Source of the DNA: Megamerina dolium
Lineage: Eukaryota > Arthropoda > Insecta > Diptera > Megamerinidae
Assembly (NCBI GenBank): GCA_963854835.1
Contig: OY978527.1
Span: forward strand, 34,396,540-34,460,539
Length of the DNA: 64,000 bases
Direction of reading: 5' to 3'
Of this stretch, positions 33,091 to 44,690 are shown piece by piece. The translations under genes and the position numbers were made by a program. Every line of letters begins with the position of its first letter. Position 1 is the stretch's first letter. The notes under the pieces are model-generated. The model had not been told where the DNA came from, did no database searches, and saw only the letters and a list, made by a program, of their open reading frames with translations.

Positions 33091-34055
33091 ATTGGGTGAT
33101 ATTAAAAATCTCCGTGGTTTTTTTTGAATTCTTTTAACGAAAATCTTACTTATTGAAAATCAATTTTAATCAAGTACATATTGACCATTATTATGTTTGT
33201 ATACGTATGACCTTTTTCGAGTAATTCGATCTGTGTAGAACTTCTGCGGTTTATCGACGTAAAACTTGAATAGGCGATTTTCAGTGGCTCTTTGGTCGGC
33301 CAATTTTTACCGTCAAAAAAGTTTTGTGGAGGCTGAAACGAATCGTAAGCAAATGGTGCAAGGTTCGGGGCAGACGATGGATACATAAAACTTCTCAACC
33401 GAGTTCCGTCAATTTTTTTTCACTCATCAAAAATGTGGGTGGCATGGTATTGTAATGATGGAACACAGCTCCTTTTCTGTCGGCCAATTTGGTTTTTTTT
33501 TTTAATTGCTTCGTTCAAAAGGTCGAATTGTGGACAGCAGAGGACTGAATTGACTGTAGCAGCAGGTTGTAGCAGCTTATAATGGACAATTCCCTTCCAA
33601 TCCAACCAAACACTAAGCATAACCTTGTTGGCCGTCAATCCAAGTTTTGATATCGACAAAACAGACAGCCTTTGACCATGATTTTTTTCGTTTAATATTC
33701 TCATATGTAATCTATTTTTTATCGATATTTTTTGAATATCTAGCCTTTTTCAAATGATCTCAAACTGTCATATGGTTGAGACTTAGTGGTTCTGCTATAT
33801 ACTGACAGTTGTACCAACTTTATCAGTTGCAAAATTTCATAAACTTTTTCAGTGACTAGCCGGCCAGAGCGAGGTATATCTTCAACATAGAATTTTCCAG
33901 TACGGAATCGAGTGAACAAAATTTGAACGGTATGTTCCGTTGAAACATTCTCACCTTTATTCGCACAAATTGTTGTGCATGTTTAGCATAGGATTTCTTT
34001 TTATATAGTCAAAATGCATCGTATAGCCTATATTTTCAGATATCCCACTCATTTT
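33091..34055 (-). pseudogene. degenerate mariner element, irritans-like, about 965 bp
   Basis: Read on the minus strand from 34030, decayed frames give ENVSTEHTVQILFTRFRTGK and FYVEDIPRSGRLVTEKVYE (DNA-binding domain and GRP linker). They continue RILNEKNHGQRLSVLSISKL, GLTANKVMLSVWLDWKGIVH YKLLQPAATVNS (split by a space here), then SVLCCPQFDLLNEAIKKK. The second catalytic motif is shifted out of frame and degraded, and the third appears as YPSSAPNLAPFAYDSF, where the catalytic Asp of APSDYHLF is Ala. Candidate ends are TTGGGTGATATTAAAAATCT at 33092 and, inverted, GAGTGGGATATCTGAAAATA at 34052, weakly matched. Stops and frameshifts are numerous. It is the fullest of the irritans-like relics here. 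Confidence 0.8.
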
Positions 34056-34081
34056 CAAATTAATATAACTTTTTTATATTA

Positions 34082-34360
34082 GTCGTTAGTGTGTTGGCCT
34101 TCTGATCTGTAGGTCATGGGTTCAATCCACGGCTGAAGCATAACAAATTTAATCAAAAAGATTTCGAACAATTTGCTATAGAGAAGCTTCTAAGAGAACT
34201 CTGTGACAAAGTTCAGAGTTCTGCCATTCGAAACTGGCTAAAATAAGTAGGTTCCTTCTAATACTGTCCAAAATTTAACACGCACAACAGTAATGAAAGA
34301 GAAGCTCGACCAAAGAGATATTCGGGGCTTCCAAGTGACACATATATATTTATTTTTTTA
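34082..34360 (+). repeat. tRNA-SINE copy with partial head
   Basis: The head lacks box A's first half but keeps TTAGTGTGTTGGCCTTCTGA and a good box B (GGGTTCAATCC) at about 34119-34129. The body is shortened by internal deletions, while GTAGGTTCCTTCTAATACTG and the tail GAGAAGCTCGACCAAAGAGA TATTCGGGGCTT (split by a space here) are clear. It ends in TATTTATTTTTTTATA, where a mariner element begins at about 34363, suggesting the mariner inserted into the AT-rich SINE tail. Confidence 0.8.
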
Positions 34361-34362
34361 TA

Positions 34363-35222
34363 TAAGGTGTAGTAATATTATTATTATTTGTCCAATAGAT
34401 GGCTTTAGTAATCTGTATCTCGTGTTGTATAAGTGCGATCGGGTTACGCTAGATGGCGTTGGAAAGATAGGATTTCGTACTAAATAAACTTAACACACAA
34501 AAAACATAAGGACCGAATTTCCATCTGCGAATCGCTGCTGAATCTCAACAAAATTGATCCATTTCTGAGGCGGATGGTTGCTGGTAATGAAAAGTGGGTC
34601 ACTTATGACAACGTCAAGCGAAAACGGTCGTGGTCGAATAGCCGTGAGCCGACGCAAACGGTGGCCAAGCCAGGATTGACGGTCAGGAAGGTTTTGCTAT
34701 GTGTTTGGTGGGATTGGCAGGGGATCATCAACTATGAGCTGTTCCCGCACGTCCAAACTCTTAATTCGGACCTGTACTGTCAACAATTGGACCATCTGAA
34801 GGAAGCAATCACCCAGAAGCGGCCAGCTTTGGCCAATAGGAGAGGAATTGTATTCCATCAGGACAACGCGAGGCCACACACATCGGTAGTGCCTTACCAG
34901 AAGCTCCGGGAGCTTGGTTGGGAGTTTCTTATGCATCCACCTTATAGTCCAGACCTGGCACCAAATGATTACTACCTGTTCCTGTGTATGACGAATGCTT
35001 TTGCTGGTGAAAAATTCGCCTCAAGAGAAGCTTGTGAAAATCGACTGTCCCAGTTTTTTGCCAATAGCGACGAGGGTTTCTATGAAAGTGGCATTATGAA
35101 ATTAACTTCAAATGGCAACAAATTATCGAGTTCATATTTGACCTAAAGCGGATCATTCTAACCATTCTAAATAAAACCTTCAATTTAATGCAAAAGTAAT
35201 GGATTTCTTTTTACTATACCTT
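34363..35222 (+). pseudogene. internally deleted mariner; 190-codon transposase C-terminal frame
   Basis: An open frame from 34574 to 35146 encodes the catalytic domain of a mariner transposase, and the frame is open back to about 34511 (RISICESLLNLNKIDPFLRR). The first catalytic motif is AGNEKWVTYDN, with the Asp replaced by Asn. The second (FHQDNARPHTS) and third (YSPDLAPNDYYLF) are intact with exactly 34 residues between the Asp pair, so DD34D. The N-terminal DNA-binding domain is missing. Typical leader sequence with AGATGGCTTTAGTAATCTGT remains at 34401, so the loss is internal. The ends match as AAGGTGTAGTAA (34364) and, inverted, AAGGTATAGTAA (35211-35222), with TATA flanks. It cannot make active transposase. 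Confidence 0.85.
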
Positions 35223-35254
35223 ATATATACCCAACAATAACTGTACATTCATAT

Positions 35255-35615
35255 CAACCTTAGCTGATGATACGTCAATATTACGCTCTCACTAGAAATT
35301 AATGTTGCCCATGGAAGCTATTAAACTACTACACACTCAGCTCAATTCTCTTGAAAACTGGCTAGAAAAATTTCATTTAAAAGTCAACTAATCAGAGAGT
35401 GCACTTGTAACCTTTACGCTAAGGCTAGATACATGTTCCCCACTTAAAATAATCTGTTCAACAATATACCTTAATAAAATTCTTGGATATTCATTTCGAC
35501 AGATGGCTGATCTGGAGCAATCACATTGAATCAATGAAAACCCAAATTAAGCTAAAAATGAATCAGTTATTGTGGGTGTTACACAAAAACCCCAAGTTAA
35601 ATTTCGAATACAAAG
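35255..35615 (+). pseudogene. Jockey-type reverse transcriptase fragment
   Basis: The plus strand encodes TLADDTSILRS, the RT catalytic ADD box, then NSLENWLEKFHLKVN and ALVTFTLRLDTCSP. After a frameshift it continues GYSF / DIHFDRWLIWSNHIESMK and QLLWVLHKNPKLNFEYK, all in the order expected of Jockey elements (compare 61440-61985). Stops and one frameshift (near 35480) interrupt it. Fingers, thumb and endonuclease parts are missing. It follows the mariner at 34363-35222 closely without overlap. Confidence 0.8.
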
Positions 35616-35826
35616 TAAAGGGTGAACCATCTGTTGGTCCTTTTTTATTTATTACAAAGAAGACATACTTTTTATGATGGAAACTCAGAAACCTTTATTT
35701 CGTATGAAAGGTGGGTCAATCCCATTTATATATGACAAATAATATAGTTCATAAAATAAAAGCGGATCAATGACCTCAATTTCAGAGCGAATGTTGTTTT
35801 GACAATCTTGATTTGTTAATGGATTA

Positions 35827-37006
35827 TTGGTGTGTACTTTACCTTTCAAATAAAAATATCGCCATAAAAATTATCCAAATTTCTTGATATTATGCGTTCA
35901 TCGAATTTGGCTGCCAATACAATACAATACAATACAATACTTGTATTTTTTTTTAAAGTTAAAAATGAAAAATTATGTCCAGAAAATCATCATTTTGCGA
36001 GAAGATTTATTGCATTATTTTTTTTTTTATAAAAATTCAGCTGAAGCGCATCGAATGTTTATCGAAGCTTATGGTGGTCATGCTTTTTCAAACTATTCAA
36101 AAATAATGATTTTGATTTGAGAAGTGGGTGAACGTGGAAGTCAGCCGAAAAAGTTTGAAGACACCGAATTGCAAGCATTGTTGGACGAAGATTACACTTT
36201 AAGTCAACAACAGATAATAGAAATGTTTAATGTTACACAAAAAACAATTTCCAACCATTTAAAAGAGTGGAAAATGGGCGCCACATGAATTGACTGAGCG
36301 ACAGATGAAAAACCGAAAAAACACTTGTGAAATTTTGCTTCAAAGACAAGAAAGAAAGAATGTTTTGCATCGAATTGTGACTGGTGATGAAAAGTGGATT
36401 TATTTTGAGAATCCTATATGCAAAAAATCATGGGTTACACCAGGGCAACCATCAACATCAACCGTAAGACCGGATCGCTTGGGAAAGAAGAGGATGCTGT
36501 GTGTTTGGTGGGATCAGAAAGGTGTTGTATACCATGAGCTTTTGAAACGTGGTGAAACTGTTAATACTGATCGCTACCGACAACAAATGATCAATTTAAA
36601 CTATGCATTGATCGAAAAACGACCAAGATGGACCAGAAGACACGGTAAGGTAATTTTGCTCCACGACAACCCACCGGCACATAAAGTAAAAGCGGTTCAG
36701 GATACGATAAAATCGATTTGCTGGGATTTGTTATCCCACCCGCCGTATGCACCATACATGGGTCACGCACTTAAGGAACAACACTTCAAAACATCGAAAG
36801 AACTGGAAAATTGCGTTTCTGAATGGTTTTCATCAAGATACGATCAACTTTTTTGGCGTGGTAACAACAAAATTGCTTCAAAGGTGGTCAATATGTGTAG
36901 AAAGCTCTGGCCAATACTTTGAATAAAATATGTTTATCTTTTCACTTTAAATTAAGCGTTTTATTTTCTTTAAAAAAAAAAAGATAATTTCATATTTCTA
37001 CACCGA
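35827..37006 (+). pseudogene. Mos1-like (mauritiana subfamily) mariner, broken
   Basis: The transposase frame starts about 35965 (MKNYVQKIIILREDL). After an in-frame TGA at 36118-36120 it gives KKFEDTELQALLDEDYTLSQ and, after a frameshift near 36285, ERQMKNRKNTCEILLQRQER. The 36290-36922 frame contains VTGDEKWIYFENPICKKSW (first Asp intact), MLCVWWDQKGVVYHELLKRG and LLHDNPPAHK (second Asp intact). The expected third block (YSPDLAPSDYHLF) is deleted: HPPYAPYMGHALKEQ joins its two sides, removing about 13 residues and the last catalytic Asp. Weak terminal repeats (TTGGTGTG at 35827; TCGGTGTAG inverted at 37006), each next to TA, give about 1180 bp. It is inactive. Confidence 0.85.
35915..35941. 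repeat. (CAATA)n pentanucleotide repeat
   Basis: Five tandem CAATA/AATAC units, inside the leader of the Mos1-like mariner. Confidence 0.85.
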
Positions 37007-40000
37007 TAAGTAAAGTGTTTCACGGCTGGTGTGGCATGTCTATCCGTCTTTTTGGAACCACATGACTACATGTCATTAGCATCAAATTCATTCAACTTTG
37101 GGCATAACATTGTGCTTCTTCATTATGAGCACTTTCACTTGCAGCTGCCAAAGCGTTACGAGTACGAATTTTTTATATAAAAATTCATAAACAAATGTTG
37201 TCAATATTTTTCCTTTTTTTTATTTTTTAAAAATCATTGTTAATATGGTTAATTCTTTTTTTGTAACCACAAAATATATTGAGTTAAACATTACACAATT
37301 ATCACTACGTTTTGTGGCAAACATTCTTTGTGGTTATTGTCATTTGTTGCATATTCTCTATTATTATTGCTCTAATATAGATATATGCAATATTTATGAG
37401 GCATGAAAATCGATCACAGAAATTTATTGGCAAGTGAATGTTAAGAACATTTTCTAGAAAAGAAAAAAAAATTCTTTTTTTTTTGTATCTACAATATATC
37501 AAGGATAAGATCAAACCTATGACTTTTAAAAAGTCTTATTGATGTCCCAAAAAAAATTTATTGATACGCAGACAAACATTTAAATTCTAACAAACTAAAT
37601 TTCATTTTATGTTTTTGTATTTGAACTCATAGTTTATCAAATTCACTCGAACACAGTGCAATAATATTCAACAATATGATCATAAAGTATTTCATTGAAT
37701 GTGAATTTTTTTGATTGATCACTTTATACATACATATGTATGAATGTATGTATATACAATTGATCGTTTGATTACAATACAAGATCATAAAGTAAATCGT
37801 AAATTGTAAACAATGGAAAAAATGATCATCTGAAATAATGTCACATGCAATGTCGTATGACGTATGATATTCAAAGACAGTTTTAAATATATGTATTGTG
37901 TATATGTATATAAAAAACAAGAAAAACATTTACCTACAAAAGCATCATAATTTCACCTGTATCCCTTTATATTCAGATATTTCCCTTCTTCTCAGGTACA
38001 AATTGTTCTCTGTACGTTTCCCCATACACGCATCCAAACCGTCATAGAGATATTGATATCAGTTTAGGTAGGCATAATAATCAAATTTATACAAATCAAG
38101 CGTGGAATATATTAAAAACATATTCATCATAAAATCACGAAAGCCAAAAATCAACCAACATCATCATTGAATGCATTATTATCAGACCTAATGATGATTA
38201 CGCATCATGATGATCATCACATGGAATAGTACTTATGAGAATGTAAGTGTATATATGTACATATATATTTGTAGGATAATTTTTACTTACAATTCGAGTA
38301 TTAAAATGATCTCATCACTTGCTCCTGGTTGCTGTTGTTGTTCCTACTGTCAGGAAACAGAAATCAAGGCGGTATGATAAGACCACCCGAGTGTACATAT
38401 TTACATAAGAAATAATTTTCATTTTGATTAAAGTCATACTATATAGTACTCCAATATATATTTATTTATACATTGATATTTCATTTGCAAACATCATATC
38501 ATATACACTATACATACATTACATCCATCAGCCACTATGCTGATCGATGAAGATCTTTTAATCTAGCTACAAAGATCACCAATTTCAACTTTTTCAGCAG
38601 AAAGAAGGATACTGAAACAATCAAAATGATTGAATTGTGTCTGTCGATTTGACATTATTGTTTTACTGCCTATCTTGTCTCTACATATGTATATAGTATT
38701 CGTTCATGACGACAATATATATATTTTTTCTGTCTCCTTTCTTGCTCTATATGTACGAGATCGACTTTTTAAATATGATGGAGCTAGCATGAGAGGAGGC
38801 AGAGTGCATCTGCAATGTATTGTGTCATATGCAAAGTGAATATGCACTTAGTTTGCATACTGATTTCTGGAGAGGATATGTAAATTTCTTGTGGACAAGT
38901 AATGACTTGCTGCAATAAATACCATACGGGCGGGTCAAATATTCCCCCGAATTCTGAACGTGAGAGTTTAAGCAGTTCTGATTTGACACCCAATAATTTT
39001 TGGGTTCTAACATTTCTAGAACATATTAGAGAAATGATTGGAATGTTCAAAATTTATACTTCGGATATTATGCATAATTTGCTATCACAAAGAAGCTATG
39101 AAAATTGATGATCAATACTGATTATCAGGAAGAATATTTTGAAACCTAATTTAAAAAACCCCAACCTTGAGTATTTATTTTCAGTATAACGATTCGAGTG
39201 GATGAAAGTATTCATAGTTCCTTTTAATTTTATTTTCAGAAATGATTTTTTCGCATCTTTTTTGACTTGCCCTAATGCAGGTACATATATGCAATTGCTT
39301 GAACGATCGCTCGTGTTATGCCTATTGACAGTTTTATAACAAATTTGATTGTTTGCAATTTTTATGAATTGTTCTTTGATTGTTTGTCGATTGACGATTT
39401 TATGTTGATTGATTTGAATAAAGTGCGACCACTTTTACCGTTATATATTAAGAATAATTTTCAACAAAATTGAAAATCGCTTTTTTTAGTATATATTTCA
39501 TTTTGAATTATTAACAATAATTTTGTTAAAGGTTTTGGTGGATGGAAAAAATATGAAAAATAAAAGGAGAATTGGAATTTACTTAAATAAAAGAAAGAAA
39601 AAAAAAACAAAATTATGCATTTGTCGGCTTTTAATATACTTATTCATTTAATTTTATATTATTAAATGGAAGCTTAACTTAAGTAGACCTGATTAAGAAT
39701 AAAGGCTAAAATATCTGAATGCCAATACCAAACGATCAATGACTACAGATGAAGTCAAGTACTACATATGTATGTATGTAACTGAATATGAAGTGAAACC
39801 TTCATTTAAAATAACAATTTTAGTATATAAAAAAAGGCGCATGCGCACCTTTAATCTCACTTTAATACATGGCATGGGGCATACAGCAGAAGCCAACTCC
39901 AGCACCACCAAAGGGGTAAAGAAAAGAATTACAAAATTGGATGATGCCGCCCATTCAACTACAACTAACATTACATGAAGCTACAGCGTACAATACTTTC

Positions 40001-40982
40001 CCAAAGCGCCTACCTTGTTAAGCGTCAAAATGTAGACACAGAGTGTGCTGTGATATAACTAACCACTACAGCTACCAGTTGATTATGGCGAAGATCATCA
40101 CAAGATCATCACCTACGTGTATGTATGTACGAATATATGTACACTCGGCTGGATAATACAATTTACAAAAAAAAATTACAATTTAACAAGATAATTTCTA
40201 TACAACTTTAAGTATGTACATATCCTTAGGTATGGGTTACACTCACTACTGTTTTAATAACACCAACGAACAAGATGAGCAAACCAGATGACCAAGTTGT
40301 ACGCATGCGTTCACTTTGCTACATATACGTTGGTATGTTTTGCTGCCATGTATCGACAAATGATGGATTACAATAAATGCAATCGATAGTAATACATAAA
40401 CGACAACAACAACAAAAATCTGATTAAAAAAATTTCAATTAGCACACACACAACATTATCGCTACACATGTTTATATACATACATCATATTATATGTATA
40501 TACACATGTTGTTGGCTATCCCGTCTGAATGTTTCTGGTCTAAGTGGGGGTGAGTGAATTGACTTTAATCAAAACAGCATTAAACCTTAAAAATTTTTCC
40601 TTTTTCCAATTACTGGAAATTTACGTGCATAAATGCCAATTTCTGTTGATATGCAAGTGTATTATATATAATCTCACTTTATGCTAAGTACTCCGTAGCG
40701 CTACAGTTCAAGTAAATACAATACATACGAGCGAGAGTTTGGAGACAGTAAAAGATCAAAGGAAGAATTTAATTTTTAGAAAGTTTCATTTTTGTTGTTG
40801 TGGTTTTTTACGATATGATTGATGGCTTTACAATTATAACAAATATCACATTGATCGTGACGATTATAGGAAAGAAACATGTTGCAAAGATTAATGTCGA
40901 TCAACTTGCATACGCAACATATGTATGTATATATACATTTAAGCACTTTTAAATTATGTACTTAATGAAAGCAATTCATTTT
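37007..40982. other. unassigned AT-rich stretch, about 4 kb
   Basis: This is the longest stretch without any recognised transposable element. It contains repeated CATACATATGTATG-type palindromes (37726-37752, 40920), alternating TA and simple runs. No exon with convincing coding bias, tRNA or conserved RNA structure was seen. Minus frames such as 37627-37929 are hydrophobic but AT-driven. It may be host intronic or intergenic DNA. Confidence 0.45.
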
Positions 40983-42250
40983 TATACCCTGCATAATGCA
41001 ATATGCATGGTATATTCATTTCGGTCAGATGTTTGTGTCCACTTGAAGGAATCTCCGGAGATATAGACATGGATATATATTCGTGATCAGCGTCGATTAA
41101 ATTTTCGATTTAACGATGTCCGTCCGTCCGTCTGTCTGTCACCTGGCTGGTTCGCACGATAACTTGAGTAAATATTGAGCTATTTCGATGAAATTTGGCA
41201 TAAGTAATCTATGATCCAAGGGTACGGAGGGGATTGATATTGGGCATGATCGGTCAATAACCACGCCCACACCAAGCATTCAAAGCGACTAACCTCGAAA
41301 TTTTCAAAATCTTTAACTTGCTATAACTCACATAATATACCACTTGGGACAACAATATTTTGCACATAGAGTTATATTATACTACTATATAACCTCGCCA
41401 AAAGTGGGTAAGCCACGCCTACTTTCTAGCGTAGCTCCCATACAAAGTGTCTGTACTTCTTTTAAATTGAAACTGCTGTAACTTCTACAATCTTCTGTCT
41501 AGAATAACCATAATTGACACTTAGATTAACACGGCAGTCAGAAATAATATGGCAGAAAATCAATGTGCCACGCCCACTCCTTTTTGGGTCTCCCATACAA
41601 AGTTGCGGAAATTTAAAAAAATGTTACCGGTTATAACTTGCAAACTATTCAGCGTAGAATAACGAGATTTAAGATGTGGATTAGTATTGTACGAGCAACT
41701 AGGCTCACAGAAAATGGGCGCACCACGCCCAGTGTTTATCGTAGCCCCCATACAAATTTGAAATTGAAACAGCTGTAACTTAGGCAATCTTATGTCTACA
41801 ATAACCATAATTGACACTTAAATTATTATCGTAGTCGGAAATAATCTGGCGAAAAATCAGCGTACCACGCCCACTTCTTATTGGGGCTCCCATACAAAGT
41901 TGAGGAAATTAAACAAAAATGTTAACCACCATAACTTAGAAACTATTCAACGTAGGACACCAAATTTAAGGTGTGGATTAACATTGAAAAATTAATTGGA
42001 TTTACTAGAAAGTGGTAAGCCACGCCCACTTTTTATATATCTCCCATACTAAGCCTCGGAATTATCTTAAAATCCTTTTACTTCGTCAAAGTCAACCATA
42101 TTTCGAGTGTAAATTAGTAGTATATGCAAAAATTGTTTCTCGAAAAGTGGAAATAAAAGAAACGTTGGATATTCGAGTAAACTTTTTATATATAAATCTA
42201 CATATGCAGGGTATAGTTTGGTCGGCCCCAGCCGACTGTAAGGAGATTTT
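40983..42250 (+). mobile_element. DINE-1/Helentron-like non-autonomous element, copy 3 (1.27 kb)
   Basis: This copy runs in the opposite orientation to copies 1 and 2. It starts TTTTATACCCTGCATAATGC, then TTCATTTCGGTCAGATGTTT. The (GTCC)n/(GTCT)n tract is at 41118-41139, and the CCACGCCCAC-bearing units repeat to about 42030. The end has the inverted subterminal CATATGCAGGGTATA at 42205-42219 and the hairpin GTCGGC-CCCA-GCCGAC at 42222-42237, then TGTAAGGAGATTTTT. It has one pair of internal units fewer than copies 1 and 2, which explains the shorter length. No protein is encoded; long open frames across it reflect repeat structure. Confidence 0.82.
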
Positions 42251-42479
42251 TAATATTACATACGTATACAATTTTTGTACATGAAGCTGATTTCGTCAAT
42301 TCGTAAGGGCATATGCGATAATGCTTGACCTTGTTGCAAGACAAAAAAAAATAAGATCTGATTTATATCGTAAAAATGTAACACATATAAAATAATTAAT
42401 TATATACCATATAATTAAGTTAATATGCAACATATAACTCGATGTAAACATTTTGCGCAAAGCTCAAAATTCAACAGCA

Positions 42480-43380
42480 TTAGCAACCTTGATTCAAGGT
42501 GCGTTGCAAAGTAAAAAGGACTTTAAAAAGAGAAGCATTTTGAATTCGTATTTTAGGCCGTCTGGAGTGGTGTCCTTCGGATTGATGGTAAAATACTTTT
42601 GGATGGCCTTTACATCCTTATAGCGTTTTCCCTTCCTGGGAAAATGTATTTTTCGAAACGAATAGAAGTCGTATGGTGCAAGATCTGGCGAACATGGAGA
42701 GTGGTTGATGGCTCATATGCGATTTTTTATCGTGCAACGGACGACAACTTCCAAAATAGCAACATAAAACACAGCATTAGCCGTTTGGCCAGGTTGAATA
42801 AATTCTCGGTGTTTTATGCCCTTCAAATCGTTACAAAAATCGACATTGTCTTCACTTTTGACTTTTGGAAACGACTTTTTTCGAATTGTGCTCGTCTGGA
42901 TACTTCCATTCTACACTTTGTCGCTTGGTTTCAGGATTGTATTTACAACACCACATTTCGTCGCCAGTTACAACGTCCAACAAGAAGTCTTTATTCGCTT
43001 CTTTAACCATGCCTTTCGAATGTTGAATTCTGCGAAATTTTGGGTCTTCAATGAACTTGTACGCAACAAAGCATGCACACAACTTAAGAACGCCCAAATG
43101 GAGATAATTTGTTAATTTGGAGATATTTACTTTCATTTCCATTAATTTTACCGAAGATTTTCGCTGATATTTTATAAAATCACGCACTTTTTTGATCGCA
43201 TCTTCGAATGGTCACAAATTTTGGCTGGCCTACATGTTCGTCGTCATTGAAGTATTCACGACCGTTCTTGAACCGTTTATACCACTCAATTACAGTGCTA
43301 CGGGATAGAGAATTATTACTATAAACTTGTTTCATCCTTAGAGAACAAAAAAAAAGAACATGAAATTTATATGTCAACTT
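42480..43380 (-). pseudogene. mariner relic, rosa-type (WCFQYDPETKRQS group)
   Basis: On the minus strand, from 43377: SRSTVIEWYKRFKNGREYFN (helix-turn-helix), then KYQRKSSVKLMEMKVNISK, KFIEDPKFRRIQHSKGMVKE, and the first catalytic block VVTGDEMWCCKYNPETKRQS with Asp intact. After a frameshift, GIKHREFIQPGQTANAVFYV follows. The second catalytic region is collapsed: ILEVVVRCTIKNRI replaces the LLHDNAPSH segment, so that Asp is lost. The third appears as SPDLAPYDFYSFRKIHF with Asp present. The C-terminus runs to about 42480 with stops. Terminal repeats were not identified with confidence. It resembles the element at 49465-50664. Confidence 0.8.
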
Positions 43381-43384
43381 ACTT

Positions 43385-44318
43385 AGTGTTGCCTTCTAGA
43401 GCTGTATTATTGACATCATATATTGATTTAAATGAAAAATTCATAAAAAAAATGTTAAATTACCCAAAAAATAAAGAAAGTGAAAAAGTTTTATAGTAAA
43501 ATTCAAAATAAAGAATCGAAAAATACAACTTCTGCCTTTATCAATGTTAAATGATCCCAGCAACATGATGCAAGTATATATAGGTACTATTCTATAAACA
43601 TAACCTCATTGAAGTTTGGTAGCAACAAAGAAAGAAGAAGAAGCGATAAAAGAACAATGTTTGAGAATAGCTGAAAACGTATTTACATTTAATTTGCATA
43701 TTTTTAACAAAACATGATAATATGTTTGCCAATATATATATGTATTTATTGGCTGCAAACGATAATCAATCTGATAAGATGTTCCCGTGAAAGGAGAGGG
43801 TGAAAGAGTATGCTTAAATGTATTGGTATTTTAAAGTAAGTAATAAGTCTACGATTGAGTATGATAATAAAGCAAAATCTTTAGATTTGTTAATTGCATA
43901 CCGTATAATGTATTTTTTTATGTGCATATATATGTGCATATATTGATTTCAAAACATCTTTAGGCACGAGATATAAGCAAGATAATATGTACGCCCAATT
44001 GTATGTGTTGATAGAATGATAGAAAGAAGAAACAATGAAAAAGCTTAAGGTTACCAACTTTTCTTAAGTACATATACGCTGAGGTGGATAAAATCTGAAA
44101 AAGAGTTATCCGATCTGACTAGTTAGAAAAAGCAATATTCAAAAGAAATTTGAAAAATCTATTAACAATTCAGAACGAAATATCTTTTATAACATCATTG
44201 TATCTGAATTTTTGAAAACACTTGTCTTTTGTAGACGAATCCCACTGCTTGAGAGGCAATTCCTAACTCTTTCCGGAACAATGCGGCTTTTACTTTGTTT
44301 TTTTTTTTCATTTTTTTG
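43385..44318. other. unassigned AT-rich stretch
   Basis: Nothing recognisable between the mariner relic and the SINE. Confidence 0.45.
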
Positions 44319-44320
44319 TT

Positions 44321-44690
44321 GGGTGCCCTAGCTCAGTGGTTAGTGTGTTCGCCTTCTGATCTGTAGGTCGTGGTTCAATCCCCGGCTGATGCATAACAAA
44401 TTTAACATCGATAAGATTTTTCTTTCGAACGGTACCCACCTGTCGGCAAGCAATTGGCAATTCTTCCGACAGTAACAACTTGCCATGAAAAAGCTTCTTA
44501 AAGAACTCTGTGACAAAGCTCAGAAAAAGTGATGTCACAAGTGTTCTGCCGTTCGGAACCGGCTAAAATAAGTAGGTCCCTTCTAATATTGTCCAAAATT
44601 TAAGACGCACAACAGTAATGGAAGAGAAGCTCGGCCAATGAGCCCTTTGGGGCTTTATGTGCCACATATTTATTTTTTATTTATTATTAA
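44321..44690 (+). repeat. full-length tRNA-derived SINE (best copy)
   Basis: The head GGGTGCCCTAGCTCAGTGGT contains pol III box A (TAGCTCAGTGGTTAG, from 44329). Box B (GGTTCAATCCC) is at 44372-44382, giving the spacing of a tRNA gene. The acceptor stem does not close and no CCA-type end follows, so it is tRNA-derived, not a tRNA. A body of about 240 bases follows, with self-complementary blocks (TGTCGGCAAG...CTTCCGACAG; CCGTTCGGAACCGG). The tail is CCAATGAGCCCTTTGGGGCT, then TTATGTGCCACATA and an AT-rich end (TTTATTTTTTATTTATTATT). Related copies lie at 930, 3140, 9945, 10195, 16935, 26305 and 34082. Internal pol III promoters would drive it. No clear target duplication was found. Confidence 0.88.

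Noticed and set aside
39739..39978. Overlapping frames on both strands near 39.8 kb as a small gene
   Set aside because: Both strands are open by chance; composition and context give no reason to prefer either.
41560..42284. Open frames across the DINE-like copies (for example 41560-41817, 42012-42284, 13909-14154)
   Set aside because: The same frames recur in each copy because of sequence repetition, and they have no family motif or start context.
44321..44395. tRNA gene at the head of the SINE (also at 34082, 10201 and 24801 minus)
   Set aside because: Boxes A and B are present but the acceptor stems do not pair, no proper anticodon stem-loop forms, and the same head is attached to a repeated SINE body.
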